Shown: one piece after another, positions 23,301 to 36,791 of the stretch
Layout: the number at the start of each line of letters is the position of its first letter
Position numbering within the stretch: the first letter of the stretch is position 1
Notes under the pieces: generated by a model
Database searches by the model: none
The model's input: the letters and a program-made list of their open reading frames with translations, nothing else
Told to the model about the DNA's origin: nothing
Position numbers and translations under genes: made by a program
From: Bryopsis sp. KO-2023
Taxonomy: Eukaryota > Chlorophyta > Ulvophyceae > Bryopsidales > Bryopsidaceae
DNA: 64,000 nucleotides
Reading direction: 5' to 3'
NCBI GenBank assembly: GCA_030272585.1
Contig: BSYQ01000012.1
Span: 3,534,001 to 3,598,000 of the forward strand

Positions 23301-26300
23301 TTTTGAAGTTGCATATACATATATACGGATGATGATAATATGGTAGTAGCATAGAGAAGAACCAACAAAGTACCTGGAGTCTTGGCAAAATCTTTTTGAG
23401 CTCTTCTTCCGGTGTTCGGCGGAAATCAGGCCCTTCCATAGCCATTCCATTTTCAGTCAAAATACCACATTCCCTGCGAAAACCAGAAACTATCCATATG
23501 TTATGTTACGCACTTCCATTTTGCAATCTTCAGATTTTTTGTCGAAATTAACTTCGTCACCAAAAGTGAAAACTTGCGTTTTTGTGTCCTTTCCTGTCGA
23601 AGCGGCACCAAAAGGGTTTTCTATCCTGTAGATACAACGAATTTTTTTTGGCTTCTTAATTACCTTGCAATGTGCTGGGCTGTATAGATGTTGTCTCCAG
23701 TGACCATTCGAACGAAAATTCCGGCAGTTTTACAGCTCTCCACAGCAGCTGGGACTTCTTGGCGGACAGGGTCCTTTCGAAGCAATTCAAAATATTACTG
23801 ACAAACAAAAATACCCAAAACACATCACTAATTTTTCTACAGTGGATGAGCTGGATCAGGCTTTCATCCTCAATGCAAAGAAAATTTGGGTGTGTATGGG
23901 CTTCTCGAGTCGATTAAGGGCTTTTCGGAAATTTCCACTCTCAGTAATATCAGTAATATATATACACACAGCGAGTTGGTGTGCAACTCACTCTTCCAAA
24001 ATAACCATCCACTCATCTGCAATTCCAACAAAAGAAAAAAGAAGGATGCATTTTGTACCTTGATTCCAACCACACTCATGAGTATCAAATTCTCATCTGG
24101 CGATTCGTTCAGGGGTCTTCCAGAGGGGTTGGAGGTTATGTAGTCGGCGCTCCCTTCTTCAAACGAAAAAGCGTTCATTGGGAAATCGGTGTAAGTGAGG
24201 GCCAGGGTTCTCAAGCCCCTGGAGGCCATGGCTTCGATCGTTTTCAAAAGCTCCTCTTTTTTGGCCTTTGTCATATCCTCAAGTTTTCCTTGGTCATTGT
24301 ACACCTGGGTGCATTGCTCCAGCACCATTTCGGATGCACCCTGTTGTCCACAAAAACAATTTGCCACCTTTCGAGTCTCCGTTTAAACTTTTACAATTTC
24401 GAATAGGAGATTCCAGAATTTTTTTCAGCTTTGTAATTTTGCTTCATTTCCGGATTCGTTTATTTTGCATGTTGGTGACAAACGCACTAAAAAGCATTTT
24501 CGAAGTTTTGAATTGAAAAGACAGCCTTCAATTTTTGTGGATTCTATTTTTTGTTCTGTAAATTTTTTTTCCCCAATTCCGCACACGCACCTTGTTGTAC
24601 AGACGCAAAACTTGGCCATTGGGGGTATCTCTCTTCACCAATACACTCGCCATTTTCTTGGCAGACGAAAAGCCGAAGAGCTGGAAATTGAAGAAAGAAA
24701 CAATCATCAGCAAGAAACAAATTGTGTATAGATCGACAAATTCTCATCACACTGTGAGCCTTCCATGCAGTACATTTGAAACATCAAAACAAAAGCCCCA
24801 CCCCAGAAAAAAAAAGGAAATGCTGAAGCAGCACTAATCTTCTTGAAGAAAAATTGAAAGTCAGCCCATCTCCAACTTGTTTCACTCTTGCCAGATGAAT
24901 TTGCTCACTTTGACGACGTTTTTCTCTTCAGCTAATCTGATATCTTTGTAGCTGATGTTCCATTTCCTCGCAAGCATCAGCAGAGCACACTCTGTTCGAT
25001 TCCCGACAAACTGAATGTTGTCTGGGTCATCATCTATCAGAAATGCCTGAAAAAAATCAAGAAAAAACTCAGAAAATTTTATAACTGCTGTCTCCTGCTG
25101 CCAGAAATTCAAATACTGCAATGCACCAAAAACAAATTGACTAATGAAAAAAACGCATCAAAAAAATCTTGTAAATCTTGGAATCAGTTTCCTCAATTGG
25201 CGTTTTTCTAACACATGCTTTTTATATAGAAATCAAGACCAAGTCTGATAGGACCCACCGTATTTTCCACTATTTTTTTTTTTGGATTCTCTCCCTGAAC
25301 TTTAGAAATTAACAGGAAATTAATTTTGTGTTTGGTTACCTTGGCATTGAGGGCGATATTCATCACCAATTCAGTTTTAACTGCTGAATGCAGTTCATCT
25401 TCCATAGGGGTCTTGTCATGCTTGACACCATGGAACCAACCTTCCACCACTGTCATTCTGTTTTCTGTCAAAGTACCAGTCTTATCGGAGCAAATGGCAG
25501 TGGCTCCACCCATCGTTTCACAAGCAGCCAAGACCCTTTTCACAGGAAAAAAAAAAAACACTGAATAAAATTGCAGTTGACAATGCGAAAAATGAGACTG
25601 GTCCACACAATGAAGGATGGAAGAAAGAGTCGTCCAGTGGAAGGGGGTTTTATCAGGATTTCAGCTTTGATGCGATATATTTGGGTGTTTCAACAGCATT
25701 AGTTTGCTCAGACCCCAACTGATGACCAACAGGGATTCAATGCACTGTTCACTGTGATAAGATTTCCCTCAGTTGTGATTCTTACCGTACGAAATTGTTA
25801 TCTTTCATCATCTTTTTCATGGAATATGCCAAACTGATTGTGACGGCCAGGGGCAATCCTTCAGGCACAGCCACCACCACAATGGTAACAGCGAACAAGA
25901 AAAACTGAATCGGCCCATCCTGATTGATTTTGCTGAAATCCCAGCCACCAACTTGTACCATCCATCTAAAAATAAGTATAAGAATGATATCACGTAAATA
26001 AAACGAAATACAAAGCACCAAGACAATCAGGAGAAGAAGGAGAATTTGACAAGGGCAAAATTAATAGATGCATTTTTTTATTTATTTTTTAATGGAAAAA
26101 ACATTTACATTAACCAGCAAATCAATCAGGCCCCCACAAGAGATGCATTTTCTTACAGACATAGCATTTGCAGGAAACGGGAAAAAAAATTATTACAGAT
26201 GGGTGGGCATTTCAGGAGAAAAAAAAACAAGTTGAAAAAAAAGTCAGGATAATATGAAGAGTCAAAGGGTGGGAAAAAAAACTTAAAATTAATTATTTTA

Positions 26301-28427
26301 AGAAAAAACACTGGGAGGTTTTGATGTACCGGATGGTGAGGACGATGAACGAGAGGACTGCAACGAAAAATCCAACTTTTCCAATAGCAGCTGCCAATTC
26401 ACCGAGCTTCTCTTGAAGGGGAGTTTCATCCCCCTCTCCGGACACTAAGGAAAGGGTTTTTCCCCATTCGCTGTTTTTCCCCACAGCTATCAACAGCACT
26501 TTTCCACTGCCTTCGGTCACCTGCGTACGTACTCAGAATTAAAACAGATCCGAACGAGGTCTTTTCAAAAAAAGAGAGGGTGTTCCAATAGAAAAATACA
26601 GCGTCCATTTGGAATTTCTCCAAGCCATTCATGCACAGCAGATAAAACAAGATGACACAATACGATATGTTGGGAAATGCAAAAACGAATGGCTGAGTGT
26701 CATGAAAAGTGACAAATGGTGAGGATTTTCTCAGTCATTTACACAAATATATATGTGTGCATATCATCCTTTACCTGTGTCCCAGATCGACAAAAGGGCT
26801 TTCTACTGATGTTCTTTTTGATGGGTTCACTCTCTCCAGTAAGGGAAGCCTCGTCGATAACCAAATCATGATTTTCAAACAAAACCCCATCCCCTGTCAC
26901 TTTATCCCCTACACAATAGAACCCCGAAAACAAAACCATCAGCCATCTTATTCCCACCACCATTATGCGTTCCATCATTTGTGTGCATGTGTGAGTTTTC
27001 CGTTGTTTAATCAAATTTCTCTCTCGTGCACACCCCCCAAAAAAAAAAAAAAAAATTGAAGAAAAAAATATAATTTTCTAAATGTGAATACCTTGATAAA
27101 ACAATGATGAAAAAAAGAGGGAATATTTAAAGTGCAACTTCAATATTGATCATAATCTGATCAAAGGGTTTGGGCTTCTACAATGGAAACGGACAGAGTG
27201 GTGCAAAAAGAATATTTTGTGTTTGGGGTGTATGTATCTACCCCCTTGCACCAAGAAATCAAAACCCATATTTGGCACCAGAAAATTAAGAGAAAATAAA
27301 TAAATAAAAAAAAACAACACGGACCTAGGCCTTACCAGTGTCAAGCACCAGAACATCGCCAACGACAAGATCGATATTTTTGACCAGGGTTTCTTTTCCA
27401 CCTCGGAAAACCGTGACGTCATATATCTCTTTCTGGGCATTCAGTTTTCTAAACTGTTGATCTTTCTGATAGTCGTTGGCAGCCCCTGGAAATCACACAA
27501 GGTCAAAGAATGCCCAAGACGATGACCTTCCACCAAACCGTTTCCTTTGATCACTGGCTCCATATGAGTCGGTCAACATTTCAATTCCAAATTTCAGCGA
27601 TTAGTGAATTGGCACACCCCATCAGAAAATGAAATGATTGATCGACTCACCGACAAAAGCAACGACAAATACGGCCACCCAAATTGCGACACCCTCAACC
27701 CAGCCCTTCTCTTCTCGTTGTTCTTTGATGGCTGCTCCAAGAATGGTCGAGACCTGTCGCATCGTTGTTGAACTAATTTTATAACTTTCAATAATGAACC
27801 ACCACATTTACAGGATACAGAAGAATCACCCTGAGCCATGGGGGGGGGGGGGCAACTAGAATATTTGCCATCATCAGGATTTGATGTTGACCTGCTTGGG
27901 TGCATGTTAATGTATCACTCATTTTAATTTAAATGGGACTGCATGCAAGCATCATGAGTTGCATGATGCTTTCAGGTATGACATGAAAGACATTCAAATA
28001 AAAGAAAAAAAATAGAATAATAAAATAATCCAGAAAATAATGCTGATTAGGTAATTTTTGTACCAGGGCGGCAGCAATGAGAAGAATGATGATGGGGTCC
28101 TTGATGTTTTCGATGACGAGGGACATGAAGGTTTTGGCTGGCACTTCGTCAAAAAAGTTAGCTCCGAACGTGGCCCTGTGGCTTTCCACTTCGGATTCCT
28201 CCAGTCCATGTTTCAGGTCCGAATGCACGGCTTTGGCCACGCCTTCCACCCCCCCCTTCTCTTGCAAATGTTTCACATCTTTTTCCTGAAAAAAAAGCAA
28301 TCAGCCACACCCTGATGTCACTTCTTGCATCTAATTTCTTGTTTTCCCCCTGAATGGTTTGGATAGCTTGTCCTGCATCGTTTTGGTTTGTAAGTGTGGA
28401 TATGTCATGTGTGGAAAAACCACACAC
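20309..28427 (-). CDS. P2B (plasma-membrane/autoinhibited-type) Ca2+-ATPase, about 20 exons
   Basis: Exons (minus): [28427]-28311, 28285-28064, 27753-27651, 27485-27336, 26908-26775, 26520-26330, 25965-25786, 25535-25340, 25046-24909, 24680-24591, 24340-24059, 23773-23664, 23473-23374, 23227-23012, 22738-22552, 22397-22235, 21821-21530, 21267-21118, 20683-20577, 20372-20309; 1,024 aa from 28285 plus an N-terminal piece. All P-type landmarks are in order: [23 protein letters not shown] (TM4 Ca2+ site), CSDKTGTLT (phosphorylated Asp), [27 protein letters not shown], and [12 protein letters not shown] (TM6). It pumps Ca2+ out of the cytosol. Oddities: an acidic, Cys-containing ~90-residue loop after TM7, and a short 20-residue tail after TM10 instead of a long calmodulin-binding tail. 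The first exon and its Met are uncertain; the first intron would be only 25 nt. Confidence 0.93.
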
Positions 28428-29948
28428 ACTTGATGTTCATTTACTTTTTTCCTCCCTTCCGAATGATTTAACTACATTTTTTTTTGGCAGGGATTCTGAT
28501 TGGTTAGGATATCATCCCAATAATTTGTAATTGAAATTATAAGTACTACGAGCCGCAACTTCGAAACCCCGCGTGGCTCTTTGTTTTGTTGCCGCGTAGC
28601 GGTGAAGTGCAAGAAAAAGTGGGGGGATTCTAGTTCGACAATCTTTCCGACCAGATGGCATCGTTGGGGTTTCGACTTTAGTTCACGGGGTTTTTATCTG
28701 GATAAAAATTCCTGTCGAGGAAGAAATGGCCTAGCGCACGTCTCGCGGAAACAAAAATGGTGAAAACACAGGAAGGTCATAGCAGCGCCGCAAGTCCGTG
28801 TCACAGCCACACCGAGCGGAAAAAAAAGATTCAGAACTGAAAGCGCCACAAAGATAATCCCTGAGTCCATTGGATTCCAGGAAAAGCTCTTGCTTATTTC
28901 TGTCTCTATCGTTTGGTTGAAAAAATACAGAAGAAAAACGATTTAATAAAGGAAGCATGTCTCAACTGCATTTTTTCTGGTTCAGTTGGAAAGAAAGGAT
29001 AAAAAAGAGTAAAGCAAACAATCCAAAAAAAAAACAAAAAACAGAAGTGTGCCATTCCTCCGACAGGCGCCCACCAACGAGGTCAATGAGTCCTGGTCAA
29101 AGGCCCACCTCGTTTAAAGTAACGAGCTCATCCACTGTTATTCCGTAGGTCTGTTCACCCCCCCCTTTAAAGGAACCCCCTGTCATGACTCCCACGAAGC
29201 GCTCCGACCAAAAGACACCAAAACGTGCTGGACCAAACTTTCACGGACCCTCCTTGCCGAGTTTTTGGTTCTTTCCGGGGAAAGCGCGTGCGGCAAACAA
29301 AACGCGTTCGGGATACGCGCGTGTGGAAAAGAGCAGTCAAAAATATCTCACTGAGGGGCCATCCACAGAAGGAGCAAAGAACTGGGAAACAAATGAACTA
29401 ATGTAACTTCACAGTTAAATTGAATCGGTGAACGCAGCGATTATTTGCATGGGATTCGCTGGGGTGCGATTGATTCAGGGAGAGGGAAAGAATATTCTTG
29501 CTGTTGAGGAGTTATCAGTTATCAGTTCAGGCAGGAAATTCCACCTGAACGTTCTGCGACATTTTTTTTTTGGGGGCCTCAACACCCCAACTCTCACTCT
29601 CTTCCATCTCATTACCCTCCCCTTAGCATTGCACAATCAAGATATGACCATTTCAAAGCAAAACCGACGGAAACCACACAGGTGAACTGCACACAATCCT
29701 CCTGATTGGTAGGAAAGATAGTAATGAACTGAAAAATCTGTCCAAGCATGTGTTTTTTGTGACAAAAATCTTGGTAATCAAGGATATTGACAGACTTATT
29801 GGCAGGAAGCCATTTATGGTTGCATAGATAGACTTGCAGATACAGAGTTCGAGACAAAATATTCCACAATTTTCTCAAGATAACCTTTATGTCAGATTTG
29901 AAGAGCGAACAACTCTGAAAGGTGATGAGTTGGTAGTGCCGTTTTGCT
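28428..29948. other. Intergenic region
   Basis: This lies between the 5' end of the Ca2+-ATPase gene and the 3' end of the isopentenyl phosphate kinase gene, both minus. It probably contains the unidentified 5' exon and promoter of the pump. Frames are short, with no family similarity. Confidence 0.45.
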
Positions 29949-32204
29949 CTATGAGTTGAACTTTACATGGGTTCCCACCCAATGCTTTTCTACAAGGGGG
30001 CCGTTTTCACAAGCCTCAAGACCACATTGCGTCCCAGCCTTCGCAATTAACACATCAAGCCCCATGCATGCAATATCCACTGCTTCTTTGATTTTCGTTT
30101 CTATTCCACCTGCCAGAATCGAGAAATACTATCATTATTAAAATGTATTTTGATTGGCCCATCATTGCGTAGGAGGTGGGCTTTTTGCTCTCCATTTTGC
30201 TCAAAACAAAATAGAAATTGACACCAACACATCCAGTATGCAGCATTCATGTATTGATTACCTGTGGTGTCATGATCTGATATCTCAAAACTGATTTTCG
30301 TAGCTCCAGTGCCAGCCAGCCAAGTTCCATCTACCCACAGAGAATAAGTTGAATCTGTTAAAATATCATTCAACAATATTTTAAAAGTAAAGTTCACTAG
30401 GCATCCCATTCCTTTATTAAGTCCTTGTGACATACCGCTATTGACAGTGATTTCCTTGATTAATTCAGCCCCTTCATTTGCTGGTGGCTGATCGTAGATG
30501 CCCTCCACATTGGTCTGTTAAAACAGCATCCACAAAAAAAAAATCGACACTCGTGACGCTTCCAGTAGCTATATAGAAAAGTACAAAAAGAACCCAAAGA
30601 GAACCCCCAGTTCTGTTAAGGCAGGATCTTTGAATTGAGGATACCACAAGAGCTTGTGATAAGAACACAGCAATGAAATAGACTTCAGAGAGAAGCCCTT
30701 GGGGTCATAATTCCTTGAAAGCCAAGGTCATGCATATAGTTCGACCATGGTCATTGTGATCTCTTTTGTGGAGGTTGGATTACTGATGCAGCTATCCAAT
30801 TGGACCAACAGTTTTAGCAGCCAAAAAATCACAACAAACTATGGTGAAGTGAGGCTGGAATGAGGTGATTCACCAGAAAGAGAACGAAATTCGGTCGGAA
30901 ATGGGCAGCAAGATGTCGCACTATCACATCCCCACTGAAAGAAAACAAACAAGAATTGATTCACCATTTCTGATAAACCACAGTTGAGAATATCTATTAC
31001 TCACAACTTCTGTGTGCAAGAGCCAGGAGAAAAAGCCAGTCAGTTATCTCATCAGTCCCTTTTCATTGTTTGTGGAATGCAGCACTTACTGAGTCTGTCC
31101 TCAGACCGTATCTGGCAATTCTGGTGTGTGCAAAAGTTTTCAAGGGGAAAACCTCTCCTGTTTTTTTCATCCAAGCAACAAACAGTATGTGAATCACCTT
31201 AAAATGGTGCAACCAAGTGCAATATCCAGTACAGCATCCCCGTGTAAAATAGGAACTAACCCAGCTCTCAACAGTCCAGCAATTTCATCGACTGGACCTG
31301 AATTTATCTACAAAATAGACACAGAAGATTTGAAAGAACGTAACATCCGCATTCAGTTCACTGAGGATTGTTTCAGACGAAGAGGGGCGAAAATACCTGC
31401 CTTGCTGCCGTCGTCCAGTGGCCACATACTGAAACTCCAACTGCCGGAATTCCCTCTGAACAGGAGATAAAACAAAACAACCCCCCCAAAAGAACTGACA
31501 TGAGCGAATTGGCCCACAGATTCCCAAGACTTTCTTTTGAACTGGCATGTGGATGTGGTCGTATTGATTAAAACCAATCAACATTAGGAGTGCCTGTTTA
31601 GAAAGGGAAGAAACAGCACACCTTGAGAGTGAGTTTGAGTTTATCCAGGGTTTCAATGTGGAAATTGATTATTTATATTTCAAGTACATGTTGAAATTTT
31701 TCTGAGTATGATGTCATGTTGATACCCCACCTTGCACCATGGCAGTCACTACATGATGATTAAGCTTAGTAACTGACAGCCTACATCCAGAGGAAATTTA
31801 TGACGGTTATTTGAGCCACGATTTCGTAACGCTTACGGATACATAAAGACGTCACGAACCGTTACAGTTCTCAAACGCTCTCCCCCCCGTTTACGGAGGA
31901 ACAAGAGGAAACACAGACAGAATCCAAACCTCGTATTGACGAAGCCAGTCCTGACGTCTTCACGATCTATGCCCCCCTTCGAAACCCCGCTCTGGCTCGC
32001 TTGGAAATGTCCGAACGATCCCGCGCCATGAACCACAATCAGCCCCAGCCCCTCCCTCTGGTTTTTATCGTATACGACTTTCAGGTGTTTCGCCGTCTCG
32101 CGTAGAACTTCTGAGTTCAAGGTTTCAAAGCGCTGCTTTTCGGTGATGGCGGCCCCTCCCACCTTCACGATCTGGCCCACTGGGAGCCTCTCCAATTCTG
32201 GCAT
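29949..32204 (-). CDS. IPK: Isopentenyl phosphate kinase (8 exons)
   Basis: Exons (minus): 32204-31930, 31780-31731, 31455-31397, 31307-31198, 30934-30874, 30514-30436, 30330-30262, 30109-29949; 287 aa with every phase matching. It belongs to the amino-acid-kinase fold: IVKVGGAAIT near the N-terminus (phosphate-binding Lys-Gly-Gly), VVHGAGSFGH (~57-66, with the His that marks IPK rather than other kinases of the fold), RLSVTKLNHHVV, GLVPILHGDAVLD, GCTIL-SGDVIVRHLA, TNVEGIYD, and HDTTGGIETKIKEA. IPK phosphorylates isopentenyl phosphate to isopentenyl diphosphate with ATP, feeding isoprenoid synthesis. Start chosen at the first in-frame ATG; the frame stays open further upstream. A MITE-like insertion begins about 110 bp upstream of this ATG. 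Confidence 0.93.
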
Positions 32205-33071
32205 TCTGCAACTGACTGACAGCTTTGGGAAATTGGTATGTAGAGATATGGTATTACAAGGACCAGTGGAACTGTTCACACACCAACTGCCTGCCACAGA
32301 ATTATATATCCACAGGACATGGTCTGAAGAATTAGCGGGATTTCAAGTCCCGCTATTTCCGTACAGTTGTTCGAAGAACATGGTCAGGCATGCGCAGCTA
32401 CGCTAACGCCACCTCAGCGAGCAAGATCGACTTAGTCATACTCAAAAAGTCGCGCGACCGCGGTCACCAGCCCCAAGAAAGAGCTGGGGGCTCGCCGCTG
32501 TCGTCGTTTCGACAAACCGACGCAGGAAAGAAGACGAACGCGACTCGCGACAGCTGCGCGCGGAACGCTGCGATGTGTCATGTAGAACTGGTCCGTCATG
32601 CTGCTGTGAAAATAGCGTTCGTGAATTGGACCACCCCCGAGAAATTTCAATTCACGTTACGCTATTTGCACTGTCGTACGTGAAATAGCGGGGAAATAGC
32701 GGGACTACAGTTCCATCAGACCATGTCCACAGTGTCTCGCACTGCCGGTACATCACAGATTTGATAGCTAATATATCACAGATATTACAGTGTGGTAAAT
32801 TAATGAGGCCGTTATTGTCTTTTCTTCGATTTTCGATTCGTTACAGTCTGATCCTTGTGGGAAACACACCAGCAGCTTCTCTGCCACCTCCCAGCTCGCT
32901 TTCTCCCTTCAAACGGAGAGCCACCCCGTTTTCTTTGCAAGTGATCGCTGCCCTTGGCGTGGAATCTTATCGATACAAGAGCCTTTTCGAGCGCTTGTTT
33001 CTTTTGGTCCGTGTTAGATATAGATTTACCATCAAGAGGCAGCAGCGAGAATAAGTTGAAGGCTGTTGGGA
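32205..33071. promoter_or_regulatory. Divergent promoter interval between IPK (-) and membrin (+)
   Basis: The two start codons are 867 bp apart, and about half of the interval is a MITE-like insertion (32315-32728). Core promoter motifs were not recognisable. Regulatory function is inferred only from the head-to-head arrangement. Confidence 0.4.
32315..32728. mobile_element. MITE-like element with terminal inverted repeats and 3-bp target duplication
   Basis: GGACATGGTCTGA at 32315-32327 is the exact reverse complement of 32716-32728, and both ends are flanked by ACA (32312-32314 and 32729-32731), a 3-bp target-site duplication. Just inside, both ends carry the motif tcccgctatttc/gaaatagcggga, and the left end contains its own small hairpin (tagcggga...tcccgcta). 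The 414-bp length and absence of a transposase gene suit a non-autonomous DNA transposon. A 3-bp duplication is typical of PIF/Harbinger-like families, but family assignment is not possible here. Confidence 0.7.
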
Positions 33072-35758
33072 ATGAGTGATTTGCCCGCTCTGCACACCCA
33101 GGCTCGGCGTTTAGTTTTATCGCTACGTCAAGGGCTGGAGCGTTTGGAAGATGCGGAGGTGAGTTGGTAACAGTGAAAAAGACACACTAGCAAGAAAAAA
33201 CAAAATTGAGAAAAACAAGGGAGACAGTAAAAAACTACACATCTCATGGCAATACTCCTTCGATTCAAAACTTCAAGATATCATTCAATGAAAACATTGA
33301 CACCAATATTTTTCTCAAAACAATTTTTTTTTTTTCCGGGGAAGGGTCAAGGTAGAAATGTGGCTGTGAAAGCTCAGCAATTGCAAACGAGTCTGGGGGA
33401 TCTTGAGGTGAGATTCAAGTTAATTAAAAAAAATTGTCGGATTTGTTTGTAGAAGACGATTCCATCACATCATGATGATTTTCTTTCACCTTAAAAAAAA
33501 AAAGAGTGGATGTTTTTGCATGTTGCAATCAGGAATGGATTCGCACATTTGTAATGTGACAGTGGCTAAAAATTCAAAATTTTGTTAATGAGTGAAGAAT
33601 GGTGTTCTTTTTGTCTCAACACTTTGACACATTCTTAAAAATTGCAGTCAAGTAAATTATTAAAAACTATTCTATGGAGCGAGGTACAATATTACAAGAT
33701 GTAATTGGTTTCAATGATTTCCAAGTGGAAAGGGCTAAAAGAAACCTTTGAGCATCAGGATTATGCATTTGACACATGTTGTGAGCTGAAAGAAATCGCA
33801 AATGAGAGAAAAATAATTGCCTACATGCACGCAATCAGGCTAAATTCAATCTAAATTCAGTCTGTGTGGATTTTTTTCGTTTCGATTCGACAGCGCATTA
33901 GTGCTGAAATGGACGGGGTTTGGCGAATGCATGTAATGCGAGAAAACCCTTCAAATCGAGATCTTTGGAAAAGGTATGCATATGCTTTTTTCTTTTTTTG
34001 CATTCCAATTGGATGCATCACATCGAGGCTGTTCAAGATGCAAACAAGCCCAAGAAAAATTTCTTGCGTTCTTCAACAGAGCGTTTTTTTGACAACCCGT
34101 CCACTATTGCCTTTTTTTTTGGCTCTATCAGCGATGAATTGCTGTTTATTTTCAGAAAGGTCCAATTGATTGCTGAGGACGTGGATTCAATAAGAGCCTC
34201 GTTGCAGCGATTCGGAGCCAGAGAACAGAGGTACACCTTTTGTAGCAGCAAGTGTCATTTTTTTCAAGGGTGTATCTGCAGGAAAAAAGAAAAGAAAAAG
34301 ATGAAAACTGGTGCAGCACAAGGTGAAAGAGAACATGAACCCTATATTGCTATATTGATCTAACCACACTGTGAAAGGCTGATCATTTGTCCACTCACTT
34401 TTTTTTTTTCTTTTTTAAAAGGCGCATTCGAGAGACTGAAGAGCGAGAGGAGCTTCTCGGTCGAAGAAGAGAAGGTGCCCAGGTAAGGGGAAAAGATAAT
34501 CTGAAAGAAAATACAAACTGGTAAGCGAACAATTTTATAATAAAATTGAGTGCAGTTCCTTGGTGATGATCCTTTTTCTAATGGGTTTCTCTTAAAAATG
34601 TTCCAGTGGTGTTTTTTTTTTTTCCACTGTAGGTTGCTCGTCAAATGGATGCCGAATCTCAGATGGCAAAATCTGTTCAAAACTCGAAAACAGTGCTGGA
34701 AGAGTCCTTCAGCATGGGAACCAGCATTTTAGAAAACATGGCAAAAAATCGAGATGTTCTCAAGGTCAGTTTTACAAATGTTGTCTTTCTTTTTGGGTTG
34801 GTTCTGTTGGAGGGTGGGGGGAAATTACCTGATTGAGTGGGTGTGTATGTAATTTTGTCCGCAATGCATTTATTTGGTGTTTGATTGTGCCAGAGGGCCC
34901 AACGTCGAGCTCTGGATATAATCAACACTGTGGGTTTGTCGGATTCCTTGCTAAGGGTCATCGAAAGAAGGCAAAAAGGAGATGTCTTACTCACATATGG
35001 CGGCATGGTGAGTTTTAATTTTTTAATGGGCCTGAAAACTAAGCAAAAGAAATGAGTCAACAAATGTGTGGATATTTTGTGCAGAAAGACAGGGGTGTGC
35101 CTATTCTGGAGGGATCCCCAGCACAACTCTTGACCACCCAATCTTTTTTTTTGTTCTTTTTCAATTTGTCACAACAGAGATACCAGCATTATTGCACAAT
35201 ATGACGAGTGTCACCAATTATGTGAACGAGAACTATGCGTCAGGCCAACCCTTAAAGGAATACCAAATGAAAAGAGGTTGCAAATCTACAGATACATAGT
35301 GCAATCGACAAGATGGCGTATTGTGCTGACCTCAACATTTCACAAGATGAAATGTCAATTTGTCTTTTAGCATTCCAGAATGTAGAACATTTTCCAAGTG
35401 TATGAAATCCCTCATTTCATTCACTGAGACAGCCAGTGATTTGAGCCCTAGATACCCTAAATGCTGAGAGCAGGTTGCACCTTCATCTCTTCCCTTCGTG
35501 TCCAGATTTCCCTTTTCTCATGATTCTTGTTCTTGAAATATTATATATGTTTGTTGTTTTGGGGAGGGAAAGCTTCCGCTCTTTCCCCCCCTACCCCCCT
35601 GCCCCATTTTTTTCATGCCAACTGGAAGCCCCCATCTTTGATTACTCTTTGCTGCTGTTTTCTTGTTTGCCTGACCTTTTGTTCTTTTTCCTTGTGCATC
35701 ATATCTCCAGGTTGCAGTGGTGTTGCTTGTGCTTTTATTGTGGTGGTTCTATTTATAG
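33072..35758 (+). CDS. GOSR2: Membrin/Bos1-type Qb-SNARE (8 exons)
   Basis: Exons: 33072-33158, 33345-33407, 33894-33973, 34156-34230, 34422-34482, 34633-34764, 34894-35007, 35711-35758; 219 aa, close to the ~212 of membrin. The N-terminal half is helical and basic/acidic, as expected for a SNARE three-helix domain. The C-terminal half holds the SNARE motif (SILENMAKNRDVLKRAQRRA, then INTVGLSDSLLRVIERR, the membrin signature) and a single C-terminal span (VAVVLLVLLLWWFYL) encoded by its own last exon. Membrin acts in ER-Golgi and intra-Golgi fusion, anchored by its tail. By alignment with animal membrin the central Gln of the helix appears to be Asn here. Intron 7 is about 700 bp. Confidence 0.9.
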
Positions 35759-36791
35759 ATGACCCAAACTAGACGGGGTATTTCATCCACCAAGCACAAC
35801 TATTTCCAATTTTTGTCTCCTTGTACCATTAGGAACTGCTCAGGATTTAAAAGTAATAATTGTTAAAACTCAGAATTCAAGTGTGATGGTGACCGATTTC
35901 AATTCACTTTTATCTGTTGAAAGATATTTGTTGGTCTTCTTGACCGACCACAACTCACACACCCTCCAATTTGAAAAGGTAAAGAATCATGCACACGAAA
36001 GCCTTCTGTGGGAAGGGGATACTGCCAAACGATGATTACTGGGTGACCTATGATTGCTGACAATTACGAAAAAGCAAAAGGAGGCCATCCTCCTATTTGT
36101 GGCAGTCACACAAAGATGGACAGACAGCACTGTTTCCCATCAACTCTAGCATCTTTGCTAGATCTGGGGGTTGTGATCTTTATTCACCAAGAGTTTAAAG
36201 AGTTTCTTCACCATTGAAACCATAGAAACAAAAACAGTGGCAGGGGTTTGCAGTGCTTTCAAGGGTTTTCTGTGTGTGCAAGTGTCTCGTTCTCTGTGTG
36301 GTGTTCCTGACCACACGATAATCATGAATTATCTAAAGGGCGATGCTATTTTGATTCAACTGTTTATGCAATGCATGCAAAGGACTTGAAAAAAAATCCA
36401 ACATCAAACTGTGGAAGAGAGTGCTTTCAATGCCAGAGAAAGATAAATGGAGGATGAGCCCACCAACAAACTTTTTCCATCATACTTTTTCCCCTTATGC
36501 AATCCCACAATTTTATTTCGTCCTTTTTCTTTTTTCCCTCTTCGTTTTCTCGTCTCTCTATGATAAACCATGATCAAAAACTGTATCAAAACAGCACACA
36601 CCCACCAATAAAAATCCCACAACATTTTCAACTCGATCTCTATCAAACAATGAAGAATAGCTTCTTAAAGTGCTCCAGCGAAAAACAGAATGAGACAGAG
36701 CCTTGGTCAAGGGAATGGGAGTCGAAGCAAAACATGGCTGATGAATAGAACTGAAAGACTGAATAACTGCAAAAAACAATAAAAAAAAACG
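35759..36791. other. Intergenic, between convergent 3' ends
   Basis: Sequence between the membrin stop (+) and the F1-alpha-like stop (-). Only short unsupported frames; 3' UTRs of both genes are expected here. Confidence 0.5.
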
